From the NCBI GenBank assembly GCA_009692305.1, contig SHZK01000007.1, positions 1 to 64,000 of the forward strand: DNA of 64,000 nt, read 5' to 3'. Position 1 is the first letter of the stretch, and each line of letters opens with the position of its first letter. The position numbers and the translations under genes are program-made. Positions 1 through 8,559 of this stretch are shown here, piece after piece. The DNA comes from Gammaproteobacteria bacterium. GTDB lineage: Bacteria; Pseudomonadota; Gammaproteobacteria; Pseudomonadales; Pseudohongiellaceae. The notes below the pieces were generated by a model. That model did not search any database and had not been told where the DNA came from. It was given only the letters and a program-made list of their open reading frames with translations.

Positions 1-78
1 GTTAGCTACCGGTGTGCCTGACTCGGCTTGTTTCAGTATCGCCAGTATCTGGCTGTCGCTAAATCGTGATTTTTTCAT
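1..78 (-). CDS. IS3-family transposase OrfA, N-terminal fragment
   Basis: Only 26 codons are inside the window. They begin at an ATG whose complement is at 76-78 and read MKKSRFSDSQILAILKQAES followed by GTPVAN. This is the start of the helix-turn-helix transposase protein (transposase_8 type) that IS3 elements of the IS407-like group make ahead of the DDE-containing OrfB. In these elements OrfA binds the terminal repeats and is joined to OrfB by programmed frameshifting. The open frame continues past the left edge, so it is not possible to say whether the element is intact. Confidence 0.8.
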   Translation of the reverse strand, partial: MKKSRFSDSQILAILKQAESGTPVAN

Positions 79-140
79 GCAGAATATCTTCTTACCCTAT
101 TATGAGAAAATTCTACTTTAGATGTCAGTTAATTTTGGGG
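1..140 (-). mobile_element. End of an IS3-family insertion sequence
   Basis: The first 78 bases encode, on the minus strand, the N-terminus of an IS3-type OrfA. Between that start and about position 140 lies a short untranslated stretch which, read on the minus strand, begins with ATCCCCAAAATTAACTGAC. A C-run followed by an A-rich stretch is typical of IS3-family terminal repeats. The rest of the element lies outside the window, so the exact tip, the partner inverted repeat and the target duplication cannot be seen. The boundary of 140 is an estimate good to about 5 bases. Confidence 0.65.
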
Positions 141-875
141 ATGATTACCTACCCATTCGCTCTCCGAGATATCGCGCTGGGTGAGGACGGTAATGTATTT
201 GCCATGATGATCGACCGAGTCCTGGAGAACCCGGGTGGTGGTATACCTTATTCCAGTACTGGCAAATGGATGGGATTAATCGATGGCGATGCCAATTTCC
301 TGACTCAGAGCCTGCCATTGGAAGACCCTGTACGCATCGAATACGATCCAGTTCGAGATCATGTATTCCTTGCCACTAATTCCAATCTGGCTACCTTTAA
401 CTTCAGCACTATCACGAACAATTTTACTTTCGTGACAGGAACCGATGTTCAGGTAGGTAGTAATTGCACCGATTTCAGTATCTCTCCAGACGGTAATCGA
501 CTCGCTTATACCTGCCCGGATGGGAATGACACCCTCAAGAAAGAAACCAGCATTTGGGATATGGATCCGTTAAATTATTTCAATTATGATGGTTCATGGT
601 ATCTGGAAAATGCACCACTTAGTGCTGCGTTCAATAACGCTGGTACTATATTGGTAGCATCTGACAATCAAAAGCTTTACTTTTTTGATGTTGTCACGCA
701 TTTGTTACTGGAGGATTTCCAGCTGGGATTATTGGAAGGAGAGACGGTCAAGCGTATTCGGTTTTCCAAAGATGGCAAACTGGTAATCATCTCGCTGAGG
801 AATGACATCCGCGTTGCTAACAGCAAATTCCTCTATATGAATACGCCACCCATTAGCGGAACAGCATTACCGTAG
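141..875 (+). pseudogene. 5'-truncated beta-propeller (WD40-like) protein, cut by the IS element
   Basis: About 244 codons resemble stacked beta-propeller blades: segments such as FALRDIALGEDGNVFAMMID, DFSISPDGNRLAYTC, AAFNNAGTILVASDNQKLYF and RIRFSKDGKLVII recur at blade-like spacing. No signal peptide or proper N-terminus is present. The frame runs upstream without a stop into the IS end at about 140, so the ATG at 141 is merely the first methionine past the junction. I infer that the insertion removed the first blades and that this is the surviving C-terminal half. The normal role of the protein is unknown; such proteins usually act as extracytoplasmic binding scaffolds. Confidence 0.6.
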
Positions 876-881
876 TTACCA

Positions 882-1079
882 TTACTGCAGGTTAGGCGGT
901 TCCACGTCGTCGTCATCAAACACCGGCTCGCTTGCTATACTGTGTTTCTCCCCGGCCCAGCCACCAAAATCGATGAGCCGGCAGCGTTCACTGCAGAAAG
1001 GACGGAATACGTTCTGTTCGCTCCAGATTACCTTTCGCTGGCAAGTTGGGCAATTCACTGATTTTATTGAATTCGTCAT
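882..1079 (-). CDS. yacG: DNA gyrase inhibitor YacG, zinc-finger protein
   Basis: The 65-residue product has the YacG zinc site, CPTC at residues 10-13 and CSERC near 29-33, followed by the conserved IDFGGWA stretch and an acidic tail (FDDDDVE). In the known family this small protein binds the GyrB C-terminal domain and blocks DNA binding by gyrase. Its ATG overlaps the coaE stop by 4 bases (ATGA), so translation is probably coupled, and it is the last gene of the pilB-pilC-pilD-coaE-yacG order found in many gammaproteobacteria. Length is normal for the family. Confidence 0.93.
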   Translation of the reverse strand: MTNSIKSVNCPTCQRKVIWSEQNVFRPFCSERCRLIDFGGWAGEKHSIASEPVFDDDDVEPPNLQ

Positions 1080-1681
1080 TGTGCATTGCCTGCTGCCAAT
1101 GCCAGATACTTATTGTGTAATGCATGGACAGCAGCTGCCAGCGCACTTATTCCGGTTTCATTCACGATAACATCGTCGGCATACTGCAATCGGTCAACGC
1201 GCGACATCTGTGTCGCCATAATGGCGCGGATAGTGGTCTCGTCATTGTGATCTCTCTGCATGGCGCGCTGTAGCTGGGTTTTTTCAACCACATCCACCAC
1301 CAGTACTCGATTGACGAGTTTATGTTGTTCGGTTTCCAGTAACAACGGCGACTCAATGATGCAGTAGCTCGATGCGCAGTTCGCAATTCGATTTTGCATA
1401 AGTTTGGCGATCAATGGATGCAACAGTGTTTCCAGCCAGAGGCGTTCCTGCTCATCTGCGAAAACAATCTGACGTAGTTCGCTGCGTTTAAGGTTGCCTG
1501 CGTCATCGAGTATGTCGCCGCCGAAATGCAAGGCAATTTGCATAATTGCATCGCTGCCAGCTACCACAACTTCTCGAGCAAGAGAATCTGAATTGATAAC
1601 CCTTACGCCCTTGTTTGCGAACAGTGTAGCGACTGCGCTCTTGCCGCTGCCGATACCACCAGTCAAACCAACTACGAACAC
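1076..1681 (-). CDS. coaE: Dephospho-CoA kinase
   Basis: The 201-residue protein phosphorylates the 3'-hydroxyl of dephospho-CoA, the last step of coenzyme A synthesis in the cytoplasm. It opens with the P-loop [11 protein letters not shown] at residues 5-15, continues with the conserved [11 protein letters not shown] (substrate aspartate region), and has HPLI and IESPLLLET motifs and the lid region LQRAMQRD. Length is as expected. It lies 11 bases downstream of pilD and overlaps yacG, so the three are likely co-transcribed. Confidence 0.95.
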   Translation of the reverse strand: MFVVGLTGGIGSGKSAVATLFANKGVRVINSDSLAREVVVAGSDAIMQIALHFGGDILDDAGNLKRSELRQIVFADEQERLWLETLLHPLIAKLMQNRIANCASSYCIIESPLLLETEQHKLVNRVLVVDVVEKTQLQRAMQRDHNDETTIRAIMATQMSRVDRLQYADDVIVNETGISALAAAVHALHNKYLALAAGNAQ

Positions 1682-1692
1682 GCCGGTGTCTC

Positions 1693-2592
1693 CTAACCAA
1701 CCATGGAGTTGTAGTACAGGGCGTTAATCTGTGGACCCCAAATCAGCATAATGAAGCCAGCGCCAGCGAGATAGGGCCCAAAGGGCATGGGCACAGATTT
1801 GTCCCGTCCCTGCAGCACAATCATGAACAGCCCGAAAATGGCGCCGACCAGAGAAGACAGAATAATAATTGGTAACAAGCTTTGCCAGCCCATCCACGCA
1901 CCCAATGCCGCCAGCAATTTGAAGTCACCGTACCCCATGCCTTTCTTGCCGGTTGCGAGTTTGAAGATCCAATAAAATCCCCATAGCACGATATAGCCAG
2001 CCATGGCTCCAGCAACGGCGTCAAAAAGTGTTACGCCGAATCCGAGATCCAGAGCATTCACCAGCAAACCCAGCCACAGCAGAGGCAGTGTTATGTTGTC
2101 TGGTAACAATTGGTGATCGAAATCAATCAGCGTTAACGCGATAAGCGACCAGGTTAAAAACAGGAGCGCTAGTGTCAGCCAGGTAAAGCCAAAACTAATC
2201 GCAACGAGCCCGGAGAGCACGCCTGTGACAAATTCAACAGCAGGATAGCGCAGGGAAATTTTGGTTTTACATTGGGAACATTTCCCTGCAAGTACAACGT
2301 AGCTAATCACAGGTATGTTTTCCCAGGGCCTGATCTTGTGGTTGCAATTAGGGCAGTGTGAGCCCGGTTTTTGTAGATTAAACACGGCAAATTTGGCGGA
2401 AGACTCATTCGCATCAGGTGTCGTATTGTCTATTTCGAGATACTCGCAATACTGGGCACGCCAATCGCGTTGCAACATTATGGGGAGTCGGTAAACGACA
2501 ACATTGAGGAAGCTGCCCACCAACAACCCCAGTACGACACAAATGATTATGACGAGCGAGAGGCTGGAGTTGAGCAGTTCAATGATTGCCAT
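1693..2592 (-). CDS. pilD: Type IV prepilin peptidase / N-methyltransferase
   Basis: This 299-residue polytopic inner-membrane aspartyl protease cleaves the leader of type IV prepilins after glycine and methylates the new N-terminal phenylalanine. The sequence shows the cytoplasmic zinc-binding pair CPNC and CSQC (about residues 80-108), the two catalytic aspartate motifs LIDFDHQLLPD and GYGDFKL, and about seven or eight hydrophobic spans. It follows pilC by 15 bases. Its expected substrates, the two pilins at 6.4-7.5 kb, are encoded in the same block and carry FTLIE processing sites. Confidence 0.95.
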   Translation of the reverse strand: MAIIELLNSSLSLVIIICVVLGLLVGSFLNVVVYRLPIMLQRDWRAQYCEYLEIDNTTPDANESSAKFAVFNLQKPGSHCPNCNHKIRPWENIPVISYVVLAGKCSQCKTKISLRYPAVEFVTGVLSGLVAISFGFTWLTLALLFLTWSLIALTLIDFDHQLLPDNITLPLLWLGLLVNALDLGFGVTLFDAVAGAMAGYIVLWGFYWIFKLATGKKGMGYGDFKLLAALGAWMGWQSLLPIIILSSLVGAIFGLFMIVLQGRDKSVPMPFGPYLAGAGFIMLIWGPQINALYYNSMVG

Positions 2593-2607
2593 GCTTGATT
2601 GCGGCGC

Positions 2608-3825
2608 TTACATCACTGCGCCGAGCTGGAAGATCGGCAGGTACATCGCGATCATCAAGCCACCGACGAGCACGCCGAGTACGGCCATGATCATCGGTTC
2701 CATCAGGGAAGTGAGTCCATCCACCGCGTTGTCGACTTCAGCTTCATAGAAAACGGCACACTTGTCGAGCATGCCATCGAGGGCGCCCGACTCTTCACCG
2801 ATACCGACCATCTGCGTAATCATCACCGGAAACAGGGTGGTGTTCTTGATGGCGAAATTAAGTTGCTGACCTATTGTCACATCATCGCGAATTTTTAAAG
2901 TTGCCGTGGAATAAACCACATTGCCAGTAGCGCCTGCCACCGACGTCAGCGCGTCCACCAGAGGCACACCTGCAGAGAATGTGGTAGAGAGGGTGCGAGT
3001 ATAACGCGCAAAACAGCGGCTCTTGAGAATTGGCCCAACAATCGGCAATTTGAGTGAAACTCGATCAAGCACATCCCGAATCGCCGCTGAGCGGACTTTC
3101 GCTTCCCCAAACGCATAGCCCAAAATAACTCCACCAATAACCACCTTCCACCAATGGGCAATCGCGAAATCGGACGCGTGCAAAACCAGCAAGGTAAATG
3201 CCGGCAATTCGGCGCCAAAGCTGGAAAACGTTTCCGCAAATTGCGGAACTACTTTAACCAGTAGAATGCCGGTAACAATAAGTGCTACTGCAACAACGCC
3301 GATTGGGTAGTTCATGGCTTTCTTGATCTTGGCCTTCAATGCCTCAGATTTTTCTTTATATGTAGCCAGACGATCCAGCATGGTCTCCAGCGCGCCAGAC
3401 GCTTCGCCGGCATCTACCAGGTTGCAGAACAGGTCATCGAAATAACGGGGGTGCTTGCGAATACAGTCTGCGAAATTATTACCGGCAGCGAAGTCGTCAC
3501 GAATCTGCATAACCAGAACCCGCATGGATGGATTCTCCAGAGATTCCCCAACGATTTCGAATGACTGCACCAGCGGTATGCCAGACTTCATCATGGTGGC
3601 CAGCTGGCGCGTAAAAATCGCGATATCGCCAGGCCTGATCTTCTGTTTCCTGGGGCCGAATATTTCTTTCGATTTGCGCTTCACCTTGGTCGGGTTTACG
3701 CCTTGCTTGCGGAGTTGGGCTTTTACCAGGGCCTGACTACCGCCTTGAATCTCGCCTTTGGTCTTTTTCCCGTTCTTGTCTAAACCTTGCCATGAGTAGG
3801 TGGTTTGGGCGGCTTCAGTGGCCAT
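2608..3825 (-). CDS. pilC: Type IV pilus inner-membrane platform protein PilC
   Basis: The 405-residue product is a GspF/PilC-family protein with duplicated cytoplasmic helical domains (about 70-195 and 270-395), each followed by hydrophobic spans; the motif MMKSGIPLVQSFEIV in the first copy is echoed by TFSAGVPLVDALTSV in the second. PilC couples ATPase rotation or movement by PilB to pilin insertion. The ATG is preceded by GAGG at a good distance. An 89-base gap separates it from pilB, possibly holding its own promoter, though I do not see a clear one. Confidence 0.95.
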   Translation of the reverse strand: MATEAAQTTYSWQGLDKNGKKTKGEIQGGSQALVKAQLRKQGVNPTKVKRKSKEIFGPRKQKIRPGDIAIFTRQLATMMKSGIPLVQSFEIVGESLENPSMRVLVMQIRDDFAAGNNFADCIRKHPRYFDDLFCNLVDAGEASGALETMLDRLATYKEKSEALKAKIKKAMNYPIGVVAVALIVTGILLVKVVPQFAETFSSFGAELPAFTLLVLHASDFAIAHWWKVVIGGVILGYAFGEAKVRSAAIRDVLDRVSLKLPIVGPILKSRCFARYTRTLSTTFSAGVPLVDALTSVAGATGNVVYSTATLKIRDDVTIGQQLNFAIKNTTLFPVMITQMVGIGEESGALDGMLDKCAVFYEAEVDNAVDGLTSLMEPMIMAVLGVLVGGLMIAMYLPIFQLGAVM

Positions 3826-3913
3826 AATTTACCTCAACAAGTAGCTGGGAATTTGGTGTTTGGATTACTGTCAGCAAGCTTACCATGTCCGTAACACTAT
3901 GTATTCAAACAGG

Positions 3914-5581
3914 TTAAACAAGCCTATTTGCTTCATCGAGGCTGGTATGGCCGCTCGCGACCTGAGCCAGTGCCGACTCGCGTAAATTGCGATAGCCTGC
4001 GGCCCGGGCCAATGCAGCTAACTCAATCGGTGTAGCGCCCGCCATGTTAGACTGGGACAGGCTCTCGGCAATGGGAACCACTTCAAAGATCCCTACTCTG
4101 CCTTTATAGCCATTCCTGCATTTTTCACAAGCGCCAGCGCGGAACAGTCTGTTGCCAGCAACCTGGCCAGGCTTGAAACCGGCATCACTCAGTACTTTTT
4201 CGGAAATGCTTACACTTTCTTTACAATGGGAACACAGTCGCCTGGCCAGACGCTGGGCGATAATCAGGCTCACCGAGGTAGCGAGGTTAAAAGGCGCAAT
4301 ACCCATGTCCAGCAATCTGGTTATGGTTTGCACGGCGGTATTGGTATGCAGGGTAGAGAGCACGAGGTGGCCTGTTTGAGCGGCCTTGAGTGCGGTATCC
4401 GCCGTTTCCAGATCACGAATTTCGCCAACCATTATGACATCAGGATCCTGTCTGAGAAATGCACGCAGGGCTGCGGTAAAATTGAAACCTTGCTTCGCAT
4501 TCACGCTGACCTGGTTGAGACCGTCTATATTTATTTCAACTGGGTCTTCTGCTGTAGCTATATTTCGTTCGGACGAATTCAGGATATTCAATCCGGTATA
4601 GAGAGTTACGCTTTTACCGCTGCCAGTAGGTCCGGTGACCATGACCAACCCTTGCGAGCGTTGCAATGCGTTCAGGTAGAGTAACTTCTGCTCAGGCGTA
4701 AACCCGAGTGCATCGATTCCGATTCTGGCACTGGCTGAATCCAGCAAACGTAATACGATTTTTTCTCCCCACATTGTCGGTAGGATGTTGACACGGAAAT
4801 CCATTGCACCCAGCCGGGAAGTTCGAATCTTGATGCGACCATCTTGCGGCAGGCGTGTTTCGGAAATATCCAGTTGCGCCATTACCTTGATGCGCGCTGC
4901 GATGCGTCCAGCCAGCCGAATCGGCGGTCGGGTAATTTCTCGCAGAATGCCATCGACACGAAAGCGCACCCGGTATGAACGCTCATATGGCTCAATATGA
5001 ATATCAGATGCGTCGCTCGCGATTGCATCCAGCAACAGGTTATTAACAAAGCGGACTATTGGCGCCTCATCAATGGCGGCATCCTCCGCCATAACCGGAA
5101 GCACTTGTTCAAGGTGAAGAGCCTCCAGCCGGGAATCCTGCCAGTCTTGTTGTAGCGGCTGGCTGGTTTCCTGCCGAGCGATGAATTCCGTAACCGCAGT
5201 TTGCAACTGCTCCACAGCAACCAGCACGACATCCAGCAATAATCCCGTGTGGAATTTGATATCGTTCAGACAGCTGCAGTCAGCCGGGTCGCAGATGGCC
5301 AGAAACAGGCGATTGGAGCGCTGGAATAGTGGCAGGACTCTATGTTTACGAATTAATTTCAGGTCGATCACTTGTTCTGGACAGCACAAGATGTCGAATA
5401 CGGCGAGGTCCAGCAAAGGAATTCCGAAAGCACTGACACGGCGCAAATCCGGTGCCGTCCTTGCAGTTGGATCTTGCACAAAAGATCTCTTCACAGCGGC
5501 CGCTACAGGAAGTGTTGTGCTGGAACTCGAAGCCGAGTTGCCAGTTTGAGTAGGTCGCGAGTTACCACGGGATATCGACAC
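3914..5581 (-). CDS. pilB: Type IV pilus assembly ATPase PilB
   Basis: The 555-residue extension motor begins with a GTG codon 12 bases after GGAG. After a low-complexity N-terminus, an MshEN-like domain covers about 50-150. The ATPase core has Walker A GPTGSGKS at 317-324, an Asp box around DPVEINIDGLNQ, Walker B IMVGEIRDLETA, a His box (TGHLVLSTLHTN), and the tetra-cysteine zinc site CSHC and CEKC towards the C-terminus. The first 45 residues are Ser/Thr-rich and vary in the family. It is transcribed away from the TfpX-type gene at 5692. Confidence 0.95.
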   Translation of the reverse strand: MSISRGNSRPTQTGNSASSSSTTLPVAAAVKRSFVQDPTARTAPDLRRVSAFGIPLLDLAVFDILCCPEQVIDLKLIRKHRVLPLFQRSNRLFLAICDPADCSCLNDIKFHTGLLLDVVLVAVEQLQTAVTEFIARQETSQPLQQDWQDSRLEALHLEQVLPVMAEDAAIDEAPIVRFVNNLLLDAIASDASDIHIEPYERSYRVRFRVDGILREITRPPIRLAGRIAARIKVMAQLDISETRLPQDGRIKIRTSRLGAMDFRVNILPTMWGEKIVLRLLDSASARIGIDALGFTPEQKLLYLNALQRSQGLVMVTGPTGSGKSVTLYTGLNILNSSERNIATAEDPVEINIDGLNQVSVNAKQGFNFTAALRAFLRQDPDVIMVGEIRDLETADTALKAAQTGHLVLSTLHTNTAVQTITRLLDMGIAPFNLATSVSLIIAQRLARRLCSHCKESVSISEKVLSDAGFKPGQVAGNRLFRAGACEKCRNGYKGRVGIFEVVPIAESLSQSNMAGATPIELAALARAAGYRNLRESALAQVASGHTSLDEANRLV

Positions 5582-5691
5582 TAACGGGTGACTCCTCCAT
5601 GCGCATGGGTCTGAGCGATACCGGTAATTATAGATTATTATTCAGTGAATCCATGTTTAGGGGCATTTTTCCAAAATTGGGGTGAGAGTGT

Positions 5692-6423
5692 ATGAGTCGT
5701 TGGAAAGCGGTTGCCATTCATTTTTCCATTAGTCTGGTTGCATTCGCTTTAGTGCTTGCTGTGATTCTGGTTGCTTGGTATCCCGGCATTCTGTTCAGCG
5801 TTGACGGTGGCTGGACCGGACTGAGAATTGTAGCTGGCGTCGATTTGGTGCTGGGGCCATTGTTAACTCTGGTCGTATTCAAAACCGGAAAGCCCGGTTT
5901 AAAGTTTGACTTGAGCTGCATTGCGATCGCGCAATCAGTTTGCATGGCCATTGGCATATGGATTGTCTATAACGAGCGGCCGGTCGCGCTCGTCTTGGCT
6001 TACGATACGTTTTACAGTCTGGCGACGCAGGAGTTCGATGATTTTGGGAAGGATGTTGCCGTGCTGGACAGCTTTCCAGGGAGGGCGCCAAAGTTATTGT
6101 TTACCGAATTGCCAGCGAATGATGTGAGCGCCGATATCGAGAATGTGCGCAGCCAGTTTATTGGTGACCCATTATATATCCAGACCGATAAGTACCGCCC
6201 CATTCCTCAGGATGAAGCGGATTTAAAACTGGTCTTTCGTCGCGAACAGTCGGTGCGGGCAAGTGTGAGTGAAGAATTTCTGGCGGCGTTGCCAGCTAAT
6301 TGTATTCTGAGCAAATTCATCTCCGCAGTTACCAGTGGGTACGTCTGTTATGATCAGGAAGCAGGTAAATTGAGCGAGTATTTTGCGAACGAATATGCTG
6401 GGGAGGAAGGGGAACCAATCTAG
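5692..6423 (+). CDS. TfpX/TfpZ-family type IV pilin accessory protein
   Basis: The 243-residue membrane protein starts at an ATG behind GGTGAGAG. Hydrophobic segments lie at about 9-31, 44-62 and 75-93, with the family-typical [21 protein letters not shown] in two adjoining pieces, followed by a soluble C-terminal domain of about 140 residues. Proteins of this family are encoded beside specific pilin alleles in Pseudomonas and help assemble the matching pilin. Here it converges with the 6420-6833 pilin, and the two stop codons overlap in one CTAG. The context strongly supports a pilin-partner role; the exact function is inferred. Confidence 0.8.
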   Translation: MSRWKAVAIHFSISLVAFALVLAVILVAWYPGILFSVDGGWTGLRIVAGVDLVLGPLLTLVVFKTGKPGLKFDLSCIAIAQSVCMAIGIWIVYNERPVALVLAYDTFYSLATQEFDDFGKDVAVLDSFPGRAPKLLFTELPANDVSADIENVRSQFIGDPLYIQTDKYRPIPQDEADLKLVFRREQSVRASVSEEFLAALPANCILSKFISAVTSGYVCYDQEAGKLSEYFANEYAGEEGEPI

Positions 6424-6833
6424 CAAAAACCGCCATTCACGCAAGTGCCACCTGATACCCAGGTAATGGGCGGGTCAACAGTTTCTGCGGCCAGTGTGTA
6501 GGTAATTCCGGCCAGGTCAGTGCCATCCGCCCGCCATGTCACGGTAATTACTCCATCAACTACATTAATACCATGGGTAGATGCAGCCTGAGCTTGCGTC
6601 GGTGGAATACCGTTAGTGCCGGCATCGACGTCTGCCAGCGAATTGAAACGATCTGCGTGTGCTTGTACCAAGATCGCTGCGCGATAGAAACCGATAGCGA
6701 GTATGGCCTCTGAGAAACGCGCGCGATTACGGTAGAGATCATAGGCCGGGAGCGCAACAGAAACGAGGATGCCGATGATGGCAGTGACAATCATGAGCTC
6801 AATGAGGGTGAAGCCGGATTGTAGCTTTGACAT
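6420..6833 (-). CDS. Type IV pilin, second paralogue
   Basis: The 137-residue prepilin has a six-residue leader (MSKLQS), the cleavage site [10 protein letters not shown] and the hydrophobic alpha-1 helix, followed by a globular domain ending in [10 protein letters not shown], whose two cysteines should form the C-terminal disulfide loop. It is clearly paralogous to the pilin at 7071: both share the alpha-1 helix, an ARFSE/AAFSE segment, a GVIT-x-TW strand, a GITY strand and the terminal Cys loop. The upstream ribosome site is weak (AGGG). It may be an alternative or lesser-expressed subunit. Confidence 0.85.
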   Translation of the reverse strand: MSKLQSGFTLIELMIVTAIIGILVSVALPAYDLYRNRARFSEAILAIGFYRAAILVQAHADRFNSLADVDAGTNGIPPTQAQAASTHGINVVDGVITVTWRADGTDLAGITYTLAAETVDPPITWVSGGTCVNGGFC

Positions 6834-7015
6834 TGTGCTGACCCTGATCAGTGAGTTGATCTTGTTGCTATAGCTCGCCTAATCGAATATGAAATTTAGC
6901 GATGTTGTAGATGCAGAGCCAAGAAAGGTAGTTTTTGTTATTGGAATTTTTAAATGGGTTACTGGCATTTGAAGGAGAGCGAAAGAGATAGCGTGTCAGG
7001 TGTTGGTTTGAAGCA

Positions 7016-7046
7016 GGTGGCATCCATATTTCATTCGGATGCCACC
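7016..7046 (-). terminator. Stem-loop downstream of the first pilin gene
   Basis: Perfect 10-bp inverted repeat GGTGGCATCC (7016-7025) and GGATGCCACC (7037-7046) with an 11-base loop, lying 25 bases past the stop of the 7071 pilin. No clear T-run follows on the minus strand, so it may be a transcript-stabilising or partial terminator hairpin. Such structures often limit read-through from a strongly expressed pilin into the next gene, here the second pilin. Confidence 0.6.
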
Positions 7047-7070
7047 CAATTCAGAGTCCTTAGCCAGGTA

Positions 7071-7484
7071 TTAGCAGAGGCCATTGACCAGACAAGTACC
7101 GCCTTCTGTCCACTGCACCGGAGGCACAATACCATTTGGAGTCAGGGAGTAAGTGATACCGTCCATGGCGGAACCATCGTCTTGCCAGGTCATGGTGATA
7201 ACACCAGCTGCAACAGCAGCGCCGTGAACAGTAGCACCAACAGCAACGTTGGCAGGGATACCCAATACTGATGGAGCCAGTGCAGCAAGGTTAGCTGGGC
7301 TACGAGTCTGAATGGCAAGCTCAACTGCAGTCTTGCGTGGAGTCAGGGCCAGAATCAGCTCAGAGAACGCCGCACGGTTTGAGTAGTTTTGATAAGCTGG
7401 CAGAGCAACTGCAGCCAAAATGCCGATGATTGCAACTACGATCATAAATTCGATTAGGGTAAAACCTTTTTGTACATTTTTCAT
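7071..7484 (-). CDS. pilA: Type IV major pilin (PilA-like)
   Basis: The 137-residue prepilin begins at the ATG at 7484, seven bases after GGAG; an upstream in-frame ATG at 7535 lacks these signals. It has the leader MKNVQKG, the mature start [10 protein letters not shown], a typical hydrophobic alpha-1 helix, and a C-terminal loop [10 protein letters not shown]. Residue 6 of the mature protein is the expected Phe-after-Glu variant rather than Leu. The good ribosome site, possible sigma-54 promoter and following hairpin suggest that this is the major subunit, with the 6420 paralogue secondary. Confidence 0.88.
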   Translation of the reverse strand: MKNVQKGFTLIEFMIVVAIIGILAAVALPAYQNYSNRAAFSELILALTPRKTAVELAIQTRSPANLAALAPSVLGIPANVAVGATVHGAAVAAGVITMTWQDDGSAMDGITYSLTPNGIVPPVQWTEGGTCLVNGLC

Positions 7485-7562
7485 TAGTATTCTCCAGTCA
7501 TTACTTGAAAGTGTAGCGTTGAATTCATCCGTCACATTTGGATAACGGTTGCGAATAACTAC

Positions 7563-7578
7563 TCACGGATTGTGCCAA
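7563..7578 (-). promoter_or_regulatory. Possible sigma-54 promoter of the major pilin
   Basis: On the minus strand the sequence reads TTGGCACAATCCGTGA about 80 bases upstream of the pilin ATG. The -24 element TGGCAC is perfect; the -12 element has GTGA instead of TTGC, so the match is partial. Pilin genes in Pseudomonas are sigma-54 dependent through PilR. No PilS/PilR genes are in the window. Confidence 0.4.
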
Positions 7579-7837
7579 CTTTTTAAAAATATTGTAACTG
7601 GCTGATATTTATAGGGAAAATATTTCAGCTGTGAATTGGTGTAGGAATCCAACCGGTGGCTCTTTGAGTGCCGCACGAACCGAGTTGAGAACAATGTGAC
7701 GAAACACGTCACTTATTGCCCCAAGTAGGTCGCTGATTGCAGCAAAATAGTCAGCTATCTAATAGATATTCATAATATTTTTTTTAAAGACTAGAGGCCG
7801 CTATAAAAGCTTGGGTGCTCAAAACAGGCTGAATCTA

Positions 7838-8170
7838 ATGGCAATCAGCACCGCAAAGGCATTAAACCCGGAATATGGAATTCCAGCCGCGCTGTTTGGA
7901 GGCGGGCTGTTTGCTTTGCTGTTGGCGCGACGTTCCCCTCTGGTTTGTCTGGACCATCGTTGCAGGACGATTTCTGGAACCTGCAATCGCTCGGTGCTGA
8001 GGGTGGGGTCCACAATCTCGTGAACTTTCTGCGCTTTGTCTTCGCCAACGATTCCAGTCCCACCGGGCGCCCACTATCGATACCGTACTTTCTTATCGGT
8101 CAGGACTGGCCACCTTATGTACAGGCATTCAAGCACACGAACCTGAAGCTCCATCTGTTAACCGGTGCGC
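7838..8170 (+). pseudogene. Decayed N-terminal remnant of a large membrane protein
   Basis: Two frames must be joined to read this. The first (7838-7925) gives a hydrophobic stretch, AALFGGGLFALLLA; the second continues as FPSGLSGPSLQDDFWNLQ, GGVHNLVNFLRFVFAN, SPTGRPLSIPYFLIGQDWPP, then FKHTNLKLHLLTGAL. This pattern (a hydrophobic helix, a DDFWN-type motif, a TGRPLS motif, a second helix with N and H) matches from memory the N-terminus of large multi-pass membrane glycosyltransferase-like proteins with TPRs that often sit beside pilin genes. The rest is missing: after about 8170 the resemblance stops. A frameshift plus 3' deletion is the simplest reading. Confidence 0.45.
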
Positions 8171-8545
8171 TGACCACGATTGCCATATCGGCAACGCACG
8201 CCGTCTGTCTGAATTGCGATGAGCGTCACGCCCGCAGCGTTGCATACAAAGCAATTAAGCTGGCGTTCATTAACCGGGGGCTATGCTTGTCACTAAGATT
8301 CAAGCAGCTGATTCCACAGGAATTTTGCTCTTAAGTCGCGTATAGAGCGGTGCTGTGCGACTTGATATAAAAAGCTTTGTAGTTTAAATTGACGCCAAAT
8401 TTTCAGACACTTGTTTAACCCCGGCATTGCGAGCTCAAACAAACTCGATTAAAGATCATTGAGGAGTAATCTGGAAGCAGGTCAGAGTCGGTTAAATTAA
8501 TTTATGTAACAAGATTAAGAGGTGAAGATAATTTGTCTTAACCTC
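8171..8545. other. Stretch without a recognised gene
   Basis: An open frame continues to 8334 from the pseudogene but its residues look like random sequence (Cys- and Arg-rich). From 8335 to 8545 I see no RNA gene, strong hairpin or clear promoter; an AT-rich segment near 8495-8540 probably contains the promoter of the cytochrome gene. Confidence 0.4.
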
Positions 8546-8559
8546 GGAGGAATGAATAA

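Noticed and set aside
7811..8074. Several overlapping short reverse-strand frames around 7.8-8.1 kb
   Set aside because: They are Arg/Pro-rich shadows of the pseudogene region with no start signals.
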